A stretch of 64,000 nucleotides of DNA, taken from contig JACJZV010000002.1 of NCBI GenBank assembly GCA_020635395.1, positions 62,001-126,000 of the forward strand, given 5' to 3'. The translations under genes and the position numbers were made by a program. The notes below the pieces were generated by a model. The model was not told the origin of the DNA. It ran no database searches and saw only the letters and a list, made by a program, of their open reading frames with translations. Of this stretch, positions 27,941 through 36,497 are shown one piece after another (position 1 is the stretch's first letter; the number at the start of each line of letters is the position of its first letter). Origin of the DNA: Flavobacteriales bacterium (lineage in GTDB: Bacteria; Bacteroidota; Bacteroidia; NS11-12g; UBA9320).

Positions 27941-29173
27941 ATGTTTATGGAAGTAATAATAGCAATTTGCGTTCTCCTTTTACTGGCTTACTTTTTCGAT
28001 TTAACGGCGGCTTTTACCAAAATTCCGACAGTTATTTTATTGCTGCTTTTGGGTTGGGTTGTCCGTCAGGCGGTACATTTTTTTGGTTTCGATTTTCCCG
28101 ATTTAGAGCCACTTCTCCCAGTTTTTGGAACCGTTGGATTGATTTTGATTGTATTGGAAGGCACCATTGATTTAGAACTGAATATTTCAAAAATTGGCAT
28201 AATCAACAAATCCTTTGTGGGTACCATAGTGCCCATGTTGGCCATGACTTTTCTAATTGGATATGGCTTTGTAGAATTTTCTGGGTGTACATTTCGGCAA
28301 GGTATCGTAAATGCCATCCCGTTTGGAGTTATCAGCAGTGCAATTGCCATACCCAGTGTTCGGCATTTGCATCGAAAAAATCGGGAGTTTATTACATACG
28401 AAAGCAGCCTTTCTGATGTAATTGGAGTGTTGTTTTTTAACTTTATATCCTTTCATCAAATTATCAATGGAAAAACCTTTGCCGTATTTGGCGGGCAACT
28501 GATTATTATGATTATTATATCCATGGCAGCCACGCTGCTCATGTCGTATCTGCTCAACAAAATAGAGCATCATATCAAATTTGTACCCATTATCATTTTA
28601 ATTATTCTGATTTATGAATTGGCAAAAATCAGCCATCTTCCTGCGTTGATTTTTGTAATGATTTTGGGTCTATTTCTCGGCAATTTAGATCAGTTGAAAA
28701 ATGTAAAATGGATGAAATTTTTCAACCCCGAGGGGTTGGATAAAGAGGTTCACAAATTGGAGGAACTTACCATTGAGGCCGCATTTTTGATACGTTCGTT
28801 ATTCTTCCTGTTGTTCGGTTTTTTGATGGAAACAAAAGAAATTTTGAACCCCGAAACATTTGTTTGGGCTCTTTCAATCATTGCAATTATTTATGCTTTC
28901 CGCTTTATTCAACTAACAATTACCAATCTGCCCATCGCCCCACTGCTTTTTGTGGCACCTCGCGGATTAATAACCATACTTCTTTTTATATCCGTAAAAG
29001 AAAACGACAAAATTATGTTAGTCAGCAGGTCACTTGTCATTCAGGTAATTTTGTTGTCCATTTTGGTAATGATGATAGGATTGATGTGGCACAAACCGCA
29101 AAAAGACGATGCCAAAATTTCTGAGCCCCACCAAAATGCCATCGGCCCCACCGAAGAAACAAGTGTGGGATAA
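27941..29173 (+). CDS. Sodium/proton antiporter, CPA family
   Basis: 410 residues that are hydrophobic almost throughout, with about eleven to twelve predicted helices, and a short polar tail. Features include IPTVILLLLLGWVVRQ at the start, LEGTIDLELNISKI near residue 70 and a conserved late RGLITILLFISVKEND. It lacks the TrkA-type nucleotide-binding domains of KefB-like exchangers. Probable role: monovalent cation/H+ exchange for pH or Na+ homeostasis in the inner membrane. Ion specificity is inferred only. Confidence 0.78.
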   Translation: MFMEVIIAICVLLLLAYFFDLTAAFTKIPTVILLLLLGWVVRQAVHFFGFDFPDLEPLLPVFGTVGLILIVLEGTIDLELNISKIGIINKSFVGTIVPMLAMTFLIGYGFVEFSGCTFRQGIVNAIPFGVISSAIAIPSVRHLHRKNREFITYESSLSDVIGVLFFNFISFHQIINGKTFAVFGGQLIIMIIISMAATLLMSYLLNKIEHHIKFVPIIILIILIYELAKISHLPALIFVMILGLFLGNLDQLKNVKWMKFFNPEGLDKEVHKLEELTIEAAFLIRSLFFLLFGFLMETKEILNPETFVWALSIIAIIYAFRFIQLTITNLPIAPLLFVAPRGLITILLFISVKENDKIMLVSRSLVIQVILLSILVMMIGLMWHKPQKDDAKISEPHQNAIGPTEETSVG

Positions 29174-29237
29174 ATAAATAAGGGTAGTTTATCGTTTACT
29201 TATGCTTTTTAATCGGCAAGGAGTAACATTTTAATTC

Positions 29238-29245
29238 TACATTTG
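29238..29245 (+). promoter_or_regulatory. Bacteroidota -7 element before lemA
   Basis: TACATTTG, identical to the -7 box of giant copy 1, 22 bases before the lemA ATG. Confidence 0.5.
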
Positions 29246-29267
29246 TATCACTAAAAACGAAAACGAT

Positions 29268-29861
29268 ATGACAAATACAACAAAAATTTTATTGGCAGTT
29301 TTGGCATTTGTACTGCTTCTTGGAGGTTGCGGATATAACGGCATGCTCACGCAAAGCAAAAAAGTAGATGAGAAATGGGCAATGGTAGAATCAGCCTATC
29401 AAGCCAGAGCGGACAAGGTAAAAGGATTAGCTGCTATTGTTAAGAATGCTGCTGATTATGAGCGACAAACACTTACTGACGTTATCGAAGCACGTTCAAA
29501 AGCAACGAGCGTTAATATTTCAGCCGATAACTTAACCCCTGAGACGCTTGCTCAATTTGAGGCCGCCCAAAGCCAATTTACAGGAGCATTGGGGAAACTG
29601 TTGGCAGTAATCGAGCAATATCCCGATTTAAAGGCTGTTCAGTTGTATCGTGATTTTGAATATTCGTATGACGAGCTCGAAAATCAAATCAAATTTGCTA
29701 GAAACGAATACTCAACAGCTGCCACAGATTTTAATATTAAAATAAAGCGTATTCCAAATGTGTTTTATGCCAGTATATTAGGTTTTTATGAAAAGCCCTT
29801 GTTCAAAAGTAATCCAGGAACTGAAAATGCTCCCAATGTAAATGATGCTTTAAAGCAATAG
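29268..29861 (+). CDS. LemA family protein
   Basis: 197 residues. An N-terminal membrane segment ends in LLLGGCGYNGML, which could be a lipobox with Cys21. The four-helix LemA domain follows, with NGMLTQSKKVDEKWAMVESAYQ, an R-rich YERQTLTDVIEARSKA helix and the closing NEYSTAATDFNIKIKRIPN. Function is not established for the family. Here, as often in Bacteroidota, it is directly followed by two TPM-domain genes, so the three products probably act together at the envelope. Confidence 0.9.
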   Translation: MTNTTKILLAVLAFVLLLGGCGYNGMLTQSKKVDEKWAMVESAYQARADKVKGLAAIVKNAADYERQTLTDVIEARSKATSVNISADNLTPETLAQFEAAQSQFTGALGKLLAVIEQYPDLKAVQLYRDFEYSYDELENQIKFARNEYSTAATDFNIKIKRIPNVFYASILGFYEKPLFKSNPGTENAPNVNDALKQ

Positions 29862-29886
29862 GGCTTCAATTTTTAGAATCTTTTAA

Positions 29887-30321
29887 ATGTCTTGGAAACC
29901 ATTTTCAACCGAGGTTGAAAAGAAAATAACGGATGCCATTACTAAGGCAGAGTCTGAATGCTCGGGCGAAATCAGGGTTCATGTGGATGAATACTGCAAA
30001 AGCGACCCCGTTTTTAAAGCAAAGAATGTTTTTACTCATTTAAAAATGGAAGAAACCGAGTTGCGAAACGGAGTGTTGATTTATGTGGCTATGTTCGACC
30101 GCAAGTTTGCCATAATTGGCGACAAAGGAATACACGAAAAAGTAGGCGATGATTTTTGGGATAAAACCAAAGAAATTATGCTTGCAGAATTTATAAAAGG
30201 GGATATTCCTGCCGGTATTATTGACGGAATAAATATAGCAGCCGAGCAACTCAAAAAGTATTTTTCTGCCGATGATACGTTGGGCAACGAACTTTCTAAC
30301 GATATTAGCTATGGGTCGTAG
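29887..30321 (+). CDS. TPM domain protein without signal peptide
   Basis: 144 residues consisting of one TPM domain (ITDAITKAESECSGEIRVHVDE; LRNGVLIYVAMFDRKFAIIGDKGIH; DGINIAAEQLKKYF). No signal peptide or membrane segment is seen, so it probably remains on the cytoplasmic side, unlike its neighbour. Family roles proposed elsewhere include photosystem repair phosphatase and membrane-protein binding; none can be assigned here. It starts 25 bases after lemA and overlaps the next gene by 11 bases. Confidence 0.85.
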   Translation: MSWKPFSTEVEKKITDAITKAESECSGEIRVHVDEYCKSDPVFKAKNVFTHLKMEETELRNGVLIYVAMFDRKFAIIGDKGIHEKVGDDFWDKTKEIMLAEFIKGDIPAGIIDGINIAAEQLKKYFSADDTLGNELSNDISYGS

Positions 30322-31054
30322 AATAGGTTTTATTGTTGTCTTAATTTCTTGGGTGTTTTCTGCTTATGCTAAAGAAGTACCTACTCATAACATGGGCGAT
30401 GCAGCCTTTGTAAATGATTTTGCAGATGTATTATCTCCCGATGAAGAGACTCGACTTGTAAAAAAACTCAAAGAATTTTACGATTCAACGAGCAATGAAG
30501 TAGTGTTACTCTTGGAGAAATCGTTAGAAACAGAGCCAGTTTTTGATTACTCAGTGAAAGTGGCTAATGAGTGGGGTATTGGCGACAAAAACAACAAAAA
30601 TGGTGTACTGATTTTTGTTGCCACGGAAGATCGAAAAGTGTTTATACAGGTTGGCCGAGGGCTTGAAGGTTCTCTAACGGCTGCACGTGCAGGCCGGATT
30701 GTAGACTATGTATTGTTGCCAAATTTTAAAAAACGCGGCTATTATGTTGGACTCAACGAGGCTGTGGATGAGGTAATCTCAATTACCGGTGGAGAGTATA
30801 AAAACACTAACCAATATAAAGGACTTCCCATTTGGGTCATTGTACTTGTCATCATCATCATAATTATTATTTTCTCCTCTTTTGGAGAAAACAGCGGACG
30901 CACCTATCAAGGCCGAAGAGGTGGATGGTATATTGGCCCAGGTCCGGGTGGAAATTGGGGAGGTGGTGGCTCTTCTGGTGGTGGCGGATTTGGAGGCTTC
31001 GGTGGTTTTGGAGGAGGTAGTTTTGGCGGCGGCGGAGCAGGTGGAAGCTGGTAA
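30311..31054 (+). CDS. Membrane TPM domain protein with Gly-rich tail (YgcG-like)
   Basis: 247 residues from the ATG at 30311, chosen because it starts the signal peptide (MGRRIGFIVVLISWVFSAYA) and overlaps the previous stop by 11 bases. The TPM domain spans about residues 25-160 (VNDFADVLSPDEETRLVKKL; NKNGVLIFVATEDRKVFIQV). It is followed by one helix near 175-195, rich in Ile and Val, and a tail of about 50 residues made mostly of Gly and Ser. The domain should be periplasmic and the tail cytoplasmic. Third gene of lemA-TPM-TPM; a strong terminator follows. Confidence 0.87.
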   Translation: MGRRIGFIVVLISWVFSAYAKEVPTHNMGDAAFVNDFADVLSPDEETRLVKKLKEFYDSTSNEVVLLLEKSLETEPVFDYSVKVANEWGIGDKNNKNGVLIFVATEDRKVFIQVGRGLEGSLTAARAGRIVDYVLLPNFKKRGYYVGLNEAVDEVISITGGEYKNTNQYKGLPIWVIVLVIIIIIIIFSSFGENSGRTYQGRRGGWYIGPGPGGNWGGGGSSGGGGFGGFGGFGGGSFGGGGAGGSW

Positions 31055-31111
31055 AACAAGGCTATGATTCATTCCCAATCAACTATCAAGTAACTCTACC
31101 CCCCAATCCAT

Positions 31112-31147
31112 AAAAAAGCCGAAGCATATCATTGCTTCGGCTTTTTT
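31112..31147. terminator. Bidirectional terminator between TPM operon and phaC
   Basis: Perfect stem of 15 bases (GCCGAAGCA core flanked by six A and six T) around the loop TATCAT. It lies between convergent genes and gives a T run in both directions. Confidence 0.92.
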
Positions 31148-31168
31148 ATTACAATTTTTTGCAGATAA

Positions 31169-32221
31169 CTACGAACGCTCAAGTACCCATTCGGCTACTT
31201 TTGGAGCTAATTCTTTTTGAGATTTTGCACCCACAAATACACCAATGTGTCCACCTGGGAATGCGTATTCTTGCTTGTCTTTTGTCCCCAATTTGTCCAT
31301 TATTCCTAATGAAGATTCGTTTGGAATAATGTTGTCTTCTGTAGCATACACGTTCAAAAATGGAACAGTCATGTTTTTCAAATCGACTTTATATTCACCC
31401 AATTCAAATTCATTTTTGATGAGTTTATTGTCTCTAAATAGGTCTTTGATGTATTTTCGGTACATTTCGCCAGACAAATCAGGACAATCGTTTTTCCATT
31501 TTTCCATTCGCAAAAAGTTCATCAATTTATCCTCATCGTGCATCATGTCTAACACGCCAAAGTATTTGGCCACATCCATGCTTGGTTTTAGCATACTAAA
31601 TGCACTGTTCATCACGTCAGCACTAATAGTTCCCATGCTTTCTACCATAGTGTCAACGTCCACATATTTAGTCCATTTATACAACATGTTACAGTTGGTA
31701 TTGGTAAAATCGTAAGGAGCTACATAAGTGGTGAGCGTTTGCAATTTTTCGGGGAAAATAGCTGCGTAAATCATGCTAAATAACCCACCTTGACAGATGC
31801 CCATTTTGTGAATTTTTTCTACATTGTGGGTTTTTCTTACAAAGTCCACCGCATCGTTCATATATCCTAAGATATAATCTTCCATAGATAAGTAGCGGTC
31901 GGCTCGGGTGGGATAGCCCCAATCCATAATGTAAATATCCAATCCTTCGTCCAACAATTTTTTCATCAACGAACGATCAGGTTGCAAATCCAACACATCG
32001 TGTCGGTTCATTATAGCAAACGAAACCAATACAGGAATGGTTGTTTTAGCTGGAGTGTCTCTTTTGTAATGAAACATTTTTACTTTGTCGCATTCCCAAA
32101 CCAATTCTTTTGGTGTGGTGGCAACTTCCACATTACCAATGTTTTGCAACGTTTCATATCCTTTTTTCATTTTTTCAGAAACGGTTACAAACTCATCAAA
32201 TATTGCACTTGTATTTAACAT
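31169..32221 (-). CDS. phaC: Class III poly(R)-hydroxyalkanoate synthase, catalytic subunit PhaC
   Basis: Polymerises (R)-3-hydroxyacyl-CoA into polyester storage granules. An alpha/beta-hydrolase of 350 residues, the class III length. The lipase-like box has the catalytic Cys (Cys143 in MGICQGGLFSM). Asp295 in YATEDNIIP and His324 in PGGHIGVFVG complete the triad, at spacings matching the known class III enzyme. DLYIMDWG-type (IYIMDWGYPT) and EDYILGYM segments are also typical. It needs PhaE, encoded 83 bases upstream, but a hairpin terminator lies between them. Confidence 0.95.
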   Translation of the reverse strand: MLNTSAIFDEFVTVSEKMKKGYETLQNIGNVEVATTPKELVWECDKVKMFHYKRDTPAKTTIPVLVSFAIMNRHDVLDLQPDRSLMKKLLDEGLDIYIMDWGYPTRADRYLSMEDYILGYMNDAVDFVRKTHNVEKIHKMGICQGGLFSMIYAAIFPEKLQTLTTYVAPYDFTNTNCNMLYKWTKYVDVDTMVESMGTISADVMNSAFSMLKPSMDVAKYFGVLDMMHDEDKLMNFLRMEKWKNDCPDLSGEMYRKYIKDLFRDNKLIKNEFELGEYKVDLKNMTVPFLNVYATEDNIIPNESSLGIMDKLGTKDKQEYAFPGGHIGVFVGAKSQKELAPKVAEWVLERS

Positions 32222-32253
32222 TTTTTGTTTAAAATTTTAAGGTGAAATTATAT

Positions 32254-32283
32254 GAAAAAAGCCTGAAAAAGTTTTCAGGCTTT
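32254..32283 (-). terminator. Terminator-like hairpin between phaE and phaC
   Basis: Minus strand: AAAGCCTGAAAA, a very short loop, TTTTCAGGCTTTTTT. The stem is perfect and followed by a T run, in the direction from phaE to phaC. It may reduce phaC expression relative to phaE or protect the phaE mRNA end. Confidence 0.75.
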
Positions 32284-32304
32284 CACTTTTAATTGTTCTT
32301 TAAA

Positions 32305-33861
32305 TTATTTCTTTTTTGCTCTTGAACTTGCACTTGCAGCTGTTTTGGTAGCCGTAGTTTCTTTGTTTGCAGTTGTATTGTCCGATTCACTTTTAGGTGT
32401 TTCGTTTTGAGCGGCAAACATTTTCTCCAAGTTTCTATACATCTTTTTCAAGTTGTATATGTTTTGATAAACTTCGTCCATTTCGGTGCGAGTAGCTACT
32501 GGAATATTGGCCAAAATGGTTTTTTCCATTTGTTTTTCAATATCCATTTTCAATTTTAACTGCAAGCTGCTCACCTCAGTCATTAATTTGCTGTACTCAT
32601 CACTTTCAAACATTTTAGAGAAAATCTCATCACCTGTCATCATCCAATCTTGGTAAACTTTGATAATGCTGTCAATAGTTTCTCCATTTTGAATTTTTTG
32701 GATAAGATTATCCGCAGTTTTGTCCATTACTTTAACGCCGTGCATGTACATCATATATTGCAATTCGTTGTTTTTCATATTGAATTCAACCATACGATTG
32801 TAAATGTCGTTCCATACGTTAAACGCTTGATAGTTGCTGTTGTCGGCCATTAATTTGCCAAAAGGTGCTGCTGCATTTGCAAATGCACTATTCATTTGAC
32901 TGTAATTTTCCCACATTTTAGCAAATGGATTCATATTGGCCCAAGGAGTGTTGTTGTACTGAGCCTTAAATGCATTGTACTGGTTCATCATTGGGTTGGT
33001 CATTTGTTTCATTGAAGCAACAAATTGTTGATTCATTTGATCCATGTATTGTTTAGCACTATCAGGCATAAAGCTAAAAAACTGATCCATAAATGCTTTG
33101 TATTTTTCAGGATTCATAAATTGATTAAAAACCTCTTTGTTAAAGGTTTTGTCCTGAATATTTTTCATCATTGGCATCCACATTTCAAAGAAAGAAGACA
33201 AGGTGTTGGCCATGTTGTTCATTCCTTTAAATGATTCAGCAGCAGTAGGATCCACAAAGTTTTTTGTCCAATCGCTGTAGCTGTTGTTCATCATATCGAA
33301 ATATTGCTTGGCCGCATTGCTCCAATAATTCATGCCTTCGTTAAATTTTGATTGCATGTTGTTGGTGTTCCAAAAAGGATTGTTTTGAGCCCAAGTTCCA
33401 AATGGATTGTTATTCATCCATGAGCTATATGGGTTGTTTTTCATCATATTTTCCCAATAGCTGTTGGCTTGATTGAAGCTGTTTGTCCAATTTTTGAACC
33501 ACTCTTGGTTGTTGGCTTCAAAATTGAATGGATTTGACGCATTCTTGGTACTGTTTTCGAATACGTTTTTGGCCATATTCATTTGGTTTTCAAACCATTG
33601 CTGGAAATAATTTTGAGTTTCTTTAGAATTTTGTTCCATTTCTTTTGTTGATTTTTCAAATTGAGAACCTACCTCATTCGCTAAATTCTTAACCGCTTCG
33701 GCAGAATCGCTATAGATTTTTTGAGTTTGAGCAATTGTTTCTTGCACAATCGGCATTTCTTTAACAATTTTTTTAGTACTTTCGGCCAATTCATTCACGA
33801 AACTACTTTGAGCTTCAAGCATTGTTTCAAAGAAATTGTTAGAATTTTTTTTAGTTGTCAT
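32305..33861 (-). CDS. phaE: Class III PHA synthase subunit PhaE, long form
   Basis: Accessory subunit that activates PhaC. 518 residues, against roughly 320-370 for classical PhaE. The C-terminal 170 residues carry the recognisable PhaE region (YQDWMMTGDEIFSKMFESDE; NIPVATRTEMDEVYQNIYNL, then a coiled coil). The N-terminal about 90 residues are Gln/Glu/Lys-rich and resemble phasin-type amphipathic helices. The middle is rich in Asn, Trp, Phe and Met, with repeated motifs such as NNPFGTW, NNPFWNT and NPYSSWMN. The tail is Ala/Lys/Thr-rich and ends SRAKKK. It is divergent from the PhaJ-like gene. Confidence 0.85.
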   Translation of the reverse strand: MTTKKNSNNFFETMLEAQSSFVNELAESTKKIVKEMPIVQETIAQTQKIYSDSAEAVKNLANEVGSQFEKSTKEMEQNSKETQNYFQQWFENQMNMAKNVFENSTKNASNPFNFEANNQEWFKNWTNSFNQANSYWENMMKNNPYSSWMNNNPFGTWAQNNPFWNTNNMQSKFNEGMNYWSNAAKQYFDMMNNSYSDWTKNFVDPTAAESFKGMNNMANTLSSFFEMWMPMMKNIQDKTFNKEVFNQFMNPEKYKAFMDQFFSFMPDSAKQYMDQMNQQFVASMKQMTNPMMNQYNAFKAQYNNTPWANMNPFAKMWENYSQMNSAFANAAAPFGKLMADNSNYQAFNVWNDIYNRMVEFNMKNNELQYMMYMHGVKVMDKTADNLIQKIQNGETIDSIIKVYQDWMMTGDEIFSKMFESDEYSKLMTEVSSLQLKLKMDIEKQMEKTILANIPVATRTEMDEVYQNIYNLKKMYRNLEKMFAAQNETPKSESDNTTANKETTATKTAASASSRAKKK

Positions 33862-33895
33862 TATAAATGATTGTTTTTTCTTTTTAAAATCGCGG

Positions 33896-33903
33896 CAAAA
33901 TTA
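33896..33903 (-). promoter_or_regulatory. Bacteroidota -7 element before phaE
   Basis: Minus strand TAATTTTG, a full match, 34 bases before the phaE ATG, in the 98-base gap shared with the divergent PhaJ-like gene. Confidence 0.45.
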
Positions 33904-33959
33904 CAATTTTGTTTGGTGATAACACTAAAATTGCAAATTAAAAAAGTAAAATTTACATT

Positions 33960-34370
33960 ATGATAAATTTAGGAGATGAATTCGTTCACGAATTTAGTTA
34001 TACTCAAGAGGACGTAAACACGTTTGCAAAGGTTACTGGAGACACTAATCCGCTGCACATAGATGAAGAAACCGGTAAAAACAGTCCATTTGGTAGAAAC
34101 ATTATTCATGGTTTTTTGGGGGGCAGCGTTTTTACCAAAATTTTTGGTGCTTTATGGAAGGTAGACGGCCATGTGTACATGAAACAAACCATGCAATGGC
34201 TAAAACCGATGTTTGTGGATACACCTTATGAGGCAAAAATTACTGTTAAAGAAATTTTCCCTGATAAAAATAGAGTACTCTACGACTGTGCGATATATGA
34301 CAAAGCAACTGGCACTCAAACCTTTACGGGTGAAGCATTGCTTCAAAACAAGGTGCAGTATGTGTGGTAA
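33960..34370 (+). CDS. MaoC-like (R)-specific enoyl-CoA hydratase (PhaJ-like)
   Basis: A 136-residue hotdog-fold protein. The hydratase-2 motif is visible: Asp and His in TGDTNPLHIDEE (near residues 29-34), followed by FGRNIIHGFLGGS. Such enzymes convert trans-2-enoyl-CoA to (R)-3-hydroxyacyl-CoA, supplying monomers from fatty-acid breakdown to PHA synthase. The divergent position next to phaE-phaC supports that role. The true substrate chain length is unknown. Confidence 0.85.
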   Translation: MINLGDEFVHEFSYTQEDVNTFAKVTGDTNPLHIDEETGKNSPFGRNIIHGFLGGSVFTKIFGALWKVDGHVYMKQTMQWLKPMFVDTPYEAKITVKEIFPDKNRVLYDCAIYDKATGTQTFTGEALLQNKVQYVW

Positions 34371-35323
34371 AAAGAACCGAGCAATTGCTTGAATCAACAC
34401 CGTGAAAATGTAGTTAAGCTTTTATCCCCTTTGTGATTTCTAACCGGCAAGGGGTAATTAGGCTTGAAATATTTCTCATATATTTTGGTGTCATTAAGTC
34501 TTTTTCATTCCACGGGATACGCTTTTGTAACACCTTCGTGTACTTTATGAAGATAAAGTCAGCTTGATACAGAAGACAAAAATGCTGTCTTCGACGTAAT
34601 TGTGCCTTTTGAAGAGGCAACCAAAGCCAGCGTGTTGTGCGTTGCCCTTTTTTGCTGATAGAAACAAGTAACTTCAGAAAAGTATGGGTTTAATTTTGAA
34701 TCAGAAACGAACCATAAATGTCGGGTTAAAGAGAAGTATCAAAAAGATAATTCTGCATGGTTTGCTGAAAGTAAATTTATAATATTTTAATAAAACCTCC
34801 GATTCAACTTGGTGTAAAGTGCTGACAACCAATTTATTATATCCTTTTTAACATTGTAATAAATAATTGGGCTTGGATTAAGAAAAAGACCAACTTGTTG
34901 GTTAGTTTACCCCGATGAATATGAAGAATTAAAATTAGCAAATAACTAATTCATAAATACTTAGTCGCTTCCAGATATCAAGTGCTGATTCTATGCTAAA
35001 CTCAACCCTTCAAACGTTTCAATTCCTTAATGGATTTTGCCCGAAGCCGTGTACATAGCCACCGTTGTTACCAATTTTGGCGACCATTTCACCACGAGAA
35101 TTGCCAAAATGATTTACCCATAACCCTGCAAATACTAAGATTTTTAGAACTTGTCTGATGTGGTCTAAATCCAAAGAAAAAATATGTTTGCTGATATGGA
35201 AAAATTCACATTTTATCATTCTTAGGGTACACAGGTGTGTCACTTATATTTGGCTAAAGTTCGGTTTACATTCCTTGCTTTTGAACGGAAGTTGAACCCA
35301 AAATGGGTGGTAGATTCAAATTT
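34371..35323. other. Gene-free stretch of 953 bases
   Basis: No convincing gene on either strand; the small open frames here have no recognisable family. One plus frame (34557-34790, 78 codons) reads continuously except for a TGA-TAG pair at 34656-34661, which could be a decayed gene or chance. No tRNA, known riboswitch, long repeat or insertion-sequence end was recognised. Confidence 0.6.
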
Positions 35324-36313
35324 TTAAATCCCCATCCGCTCCACCGCCTTTTGGCAGCCATCAATTTCGGCATTTATTTTTTTAAAAAAACGGTATCGGT
35401 GTGTTTCGCTTACATCGGTTATAAGGGTAGATTTTCTGATTAGGTTTTGCATCCATTTGGAGGTTTCGCTGCAAAAATCGGCATCGGTAGTGCTAAGTGA
35501 GTTAAAGGTATTGTGGCTTATAAAAACGGTGGGCACTTCGGGGTGTTCTACCAAAATGCAGTTGTTGCCTATAAGCACTTCGCTGTTGTAGATTGTCAGA
35601 TTTTGTTTTGAAGAGTCGTTGAGTTTCGAGGCCTTTTCGGCCTTTTGTTGCAGGTCACTCATCATTTGTCGAACCTCGTGCAGCACTACTTCGGCATCGC
35701 CAAAACTTTCAAACTGACCTGATTCTACCATATATAAAATTTGCCGTAGGGTAGAGTTTACCGATTCTTCGGTCCAAATTTCAGTGCTTTCAATGTTGTT
35801 GTAACTTTCCAGCAAATCTTTGCCCGACTTTAAAGTATCCGGATGGATAAGTTCTTTGCGAAATCGTTGGCCTACTAAACTCGACTCATTGAGTACCGCT
35901 TTTTGCCAATAAAAAAGTTTGAAAGTGGCCAATGCCGGATAGTCAAAATGATGAAAAATAGGCACATCTTCTGCAGCATAAATGATCTTGCCGCCAGTTT
36001 TGGACGCATAGTCGATAAAGTTTTTTATACCTGAAAGATATTGCTCAAAACCCCCTTTCAAATCATACAATTTATTGAATTTAAAGGTAATAGACTGGTT
36101 CAGTTTATTAAAAAACAAACTCAAGTCAAGTTTAAAATGGCTGCAAACCTTCATGGCCTCGTCAATGGTAAATGGGGTTTCGCTTCGCAATCTGCGGTAG
36201 GCACTATCTTTTGAAACGGCCAACACTTCGGCCAACTCATCAGCCAATAGCACATTGACAGAAACTGACTTTTTCAAATAGTCAACAAATTTTTCTTGAA
36301 ATGATTGTTCCAT
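35324..36313 (-). CDS. HTH domain protein, putative transcription regulator
   Basis: 329 residues. Residues about 15-60 resemble a lambda-repressor-like helix-turn-helix (LADELAEVLAVSKDSAYRRL, then TPFTIDEAMKVCSHF). The remaining 260 residues have no recognised domain; they contain helical segments and one short Lys/Glu-rich coiled region near 225-240. No membrane segment. It stands alone. A five-base inverted repeat just upstream of its ATG could be its operator. Related orphan regulators occur in Bacteroidota, but the target is unknown. Confidence 0.65.
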   Translation of the reverse strand: MEQSFQEKFVDYLKKSVSVNVLLADELAEVLAVSKDSAYRRLRSETPFTIDEAMKVCSHFKLDLSLFFNKLNQSITFKFNKLYDLKGGFEQYLSGIKNFIDYASKTGGKIIYAAEDVPIFHHFDYPALATFKLFYWQKAVLNESSLVGQRFRKELIHPDTLKSGKDLLESYNNIESTEIWTEESVNSTLRQILYMVESGQFESFGDAEVVLHEVRQMMSDLQQKAEKASKLNDSSKQNLTIYNSEVLIGNNCILVEHPEVPTVFISHNTFNSLSTTDADFCSETSKWMQNLIRKSTLITDVSETHRYRFFKKINAEIDGCQKAVERMGI

Positions 36314-36318
36314 ATAAT

Positions 36319-36333
36319 TTGCAAAATATGCAA
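36319..36333. promoter_or_regulatory. Candidate operator upstream of HTH gene
   Basis: A perfect inverted repeat TTGCA-N5-TGCAA begins five bases upstream of the HTH gene ATG. Size and position suit binding by a dimeric regulator and autoregulation; this is inference. Confidence 0.35.
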
Positions 36334-36497
36334 CTCAAAATTAACAAAAAACGGAATCATGCAATTACCGAACTATTTCTACTAAAAAATTCAAGTATCT
36401 AACGCGAAATATTCTAAAACTTTTGTGCGGCCAACGCTCATTTGCAATTTTCTACGGTTTGCTTCGGGCCAACTTTGCCTCAACAAAATGTATGATT

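Noticed and set aside
30779..31078. Ser/Thr/Ala-rich antisense open frame opposite the TPM gene tail
   Set aside because: It is the complement of the Gly-codon run in the real gene and has no independent support.
29210..34460. Shared string CGGCAAGG with similar flanks at about 29212 and 34445
   Set aside because: About 15 of 17 bases agree, but pairs of that quality are expected by chance in 64 kb; no structure or function links them.
34557..34790. Possible pseudogene with a TGA-TAG pair in the middle
   Set aside because: The two half-frames of about 33 and 42 codons match no family I know, and open stretches of that size occur by chance.
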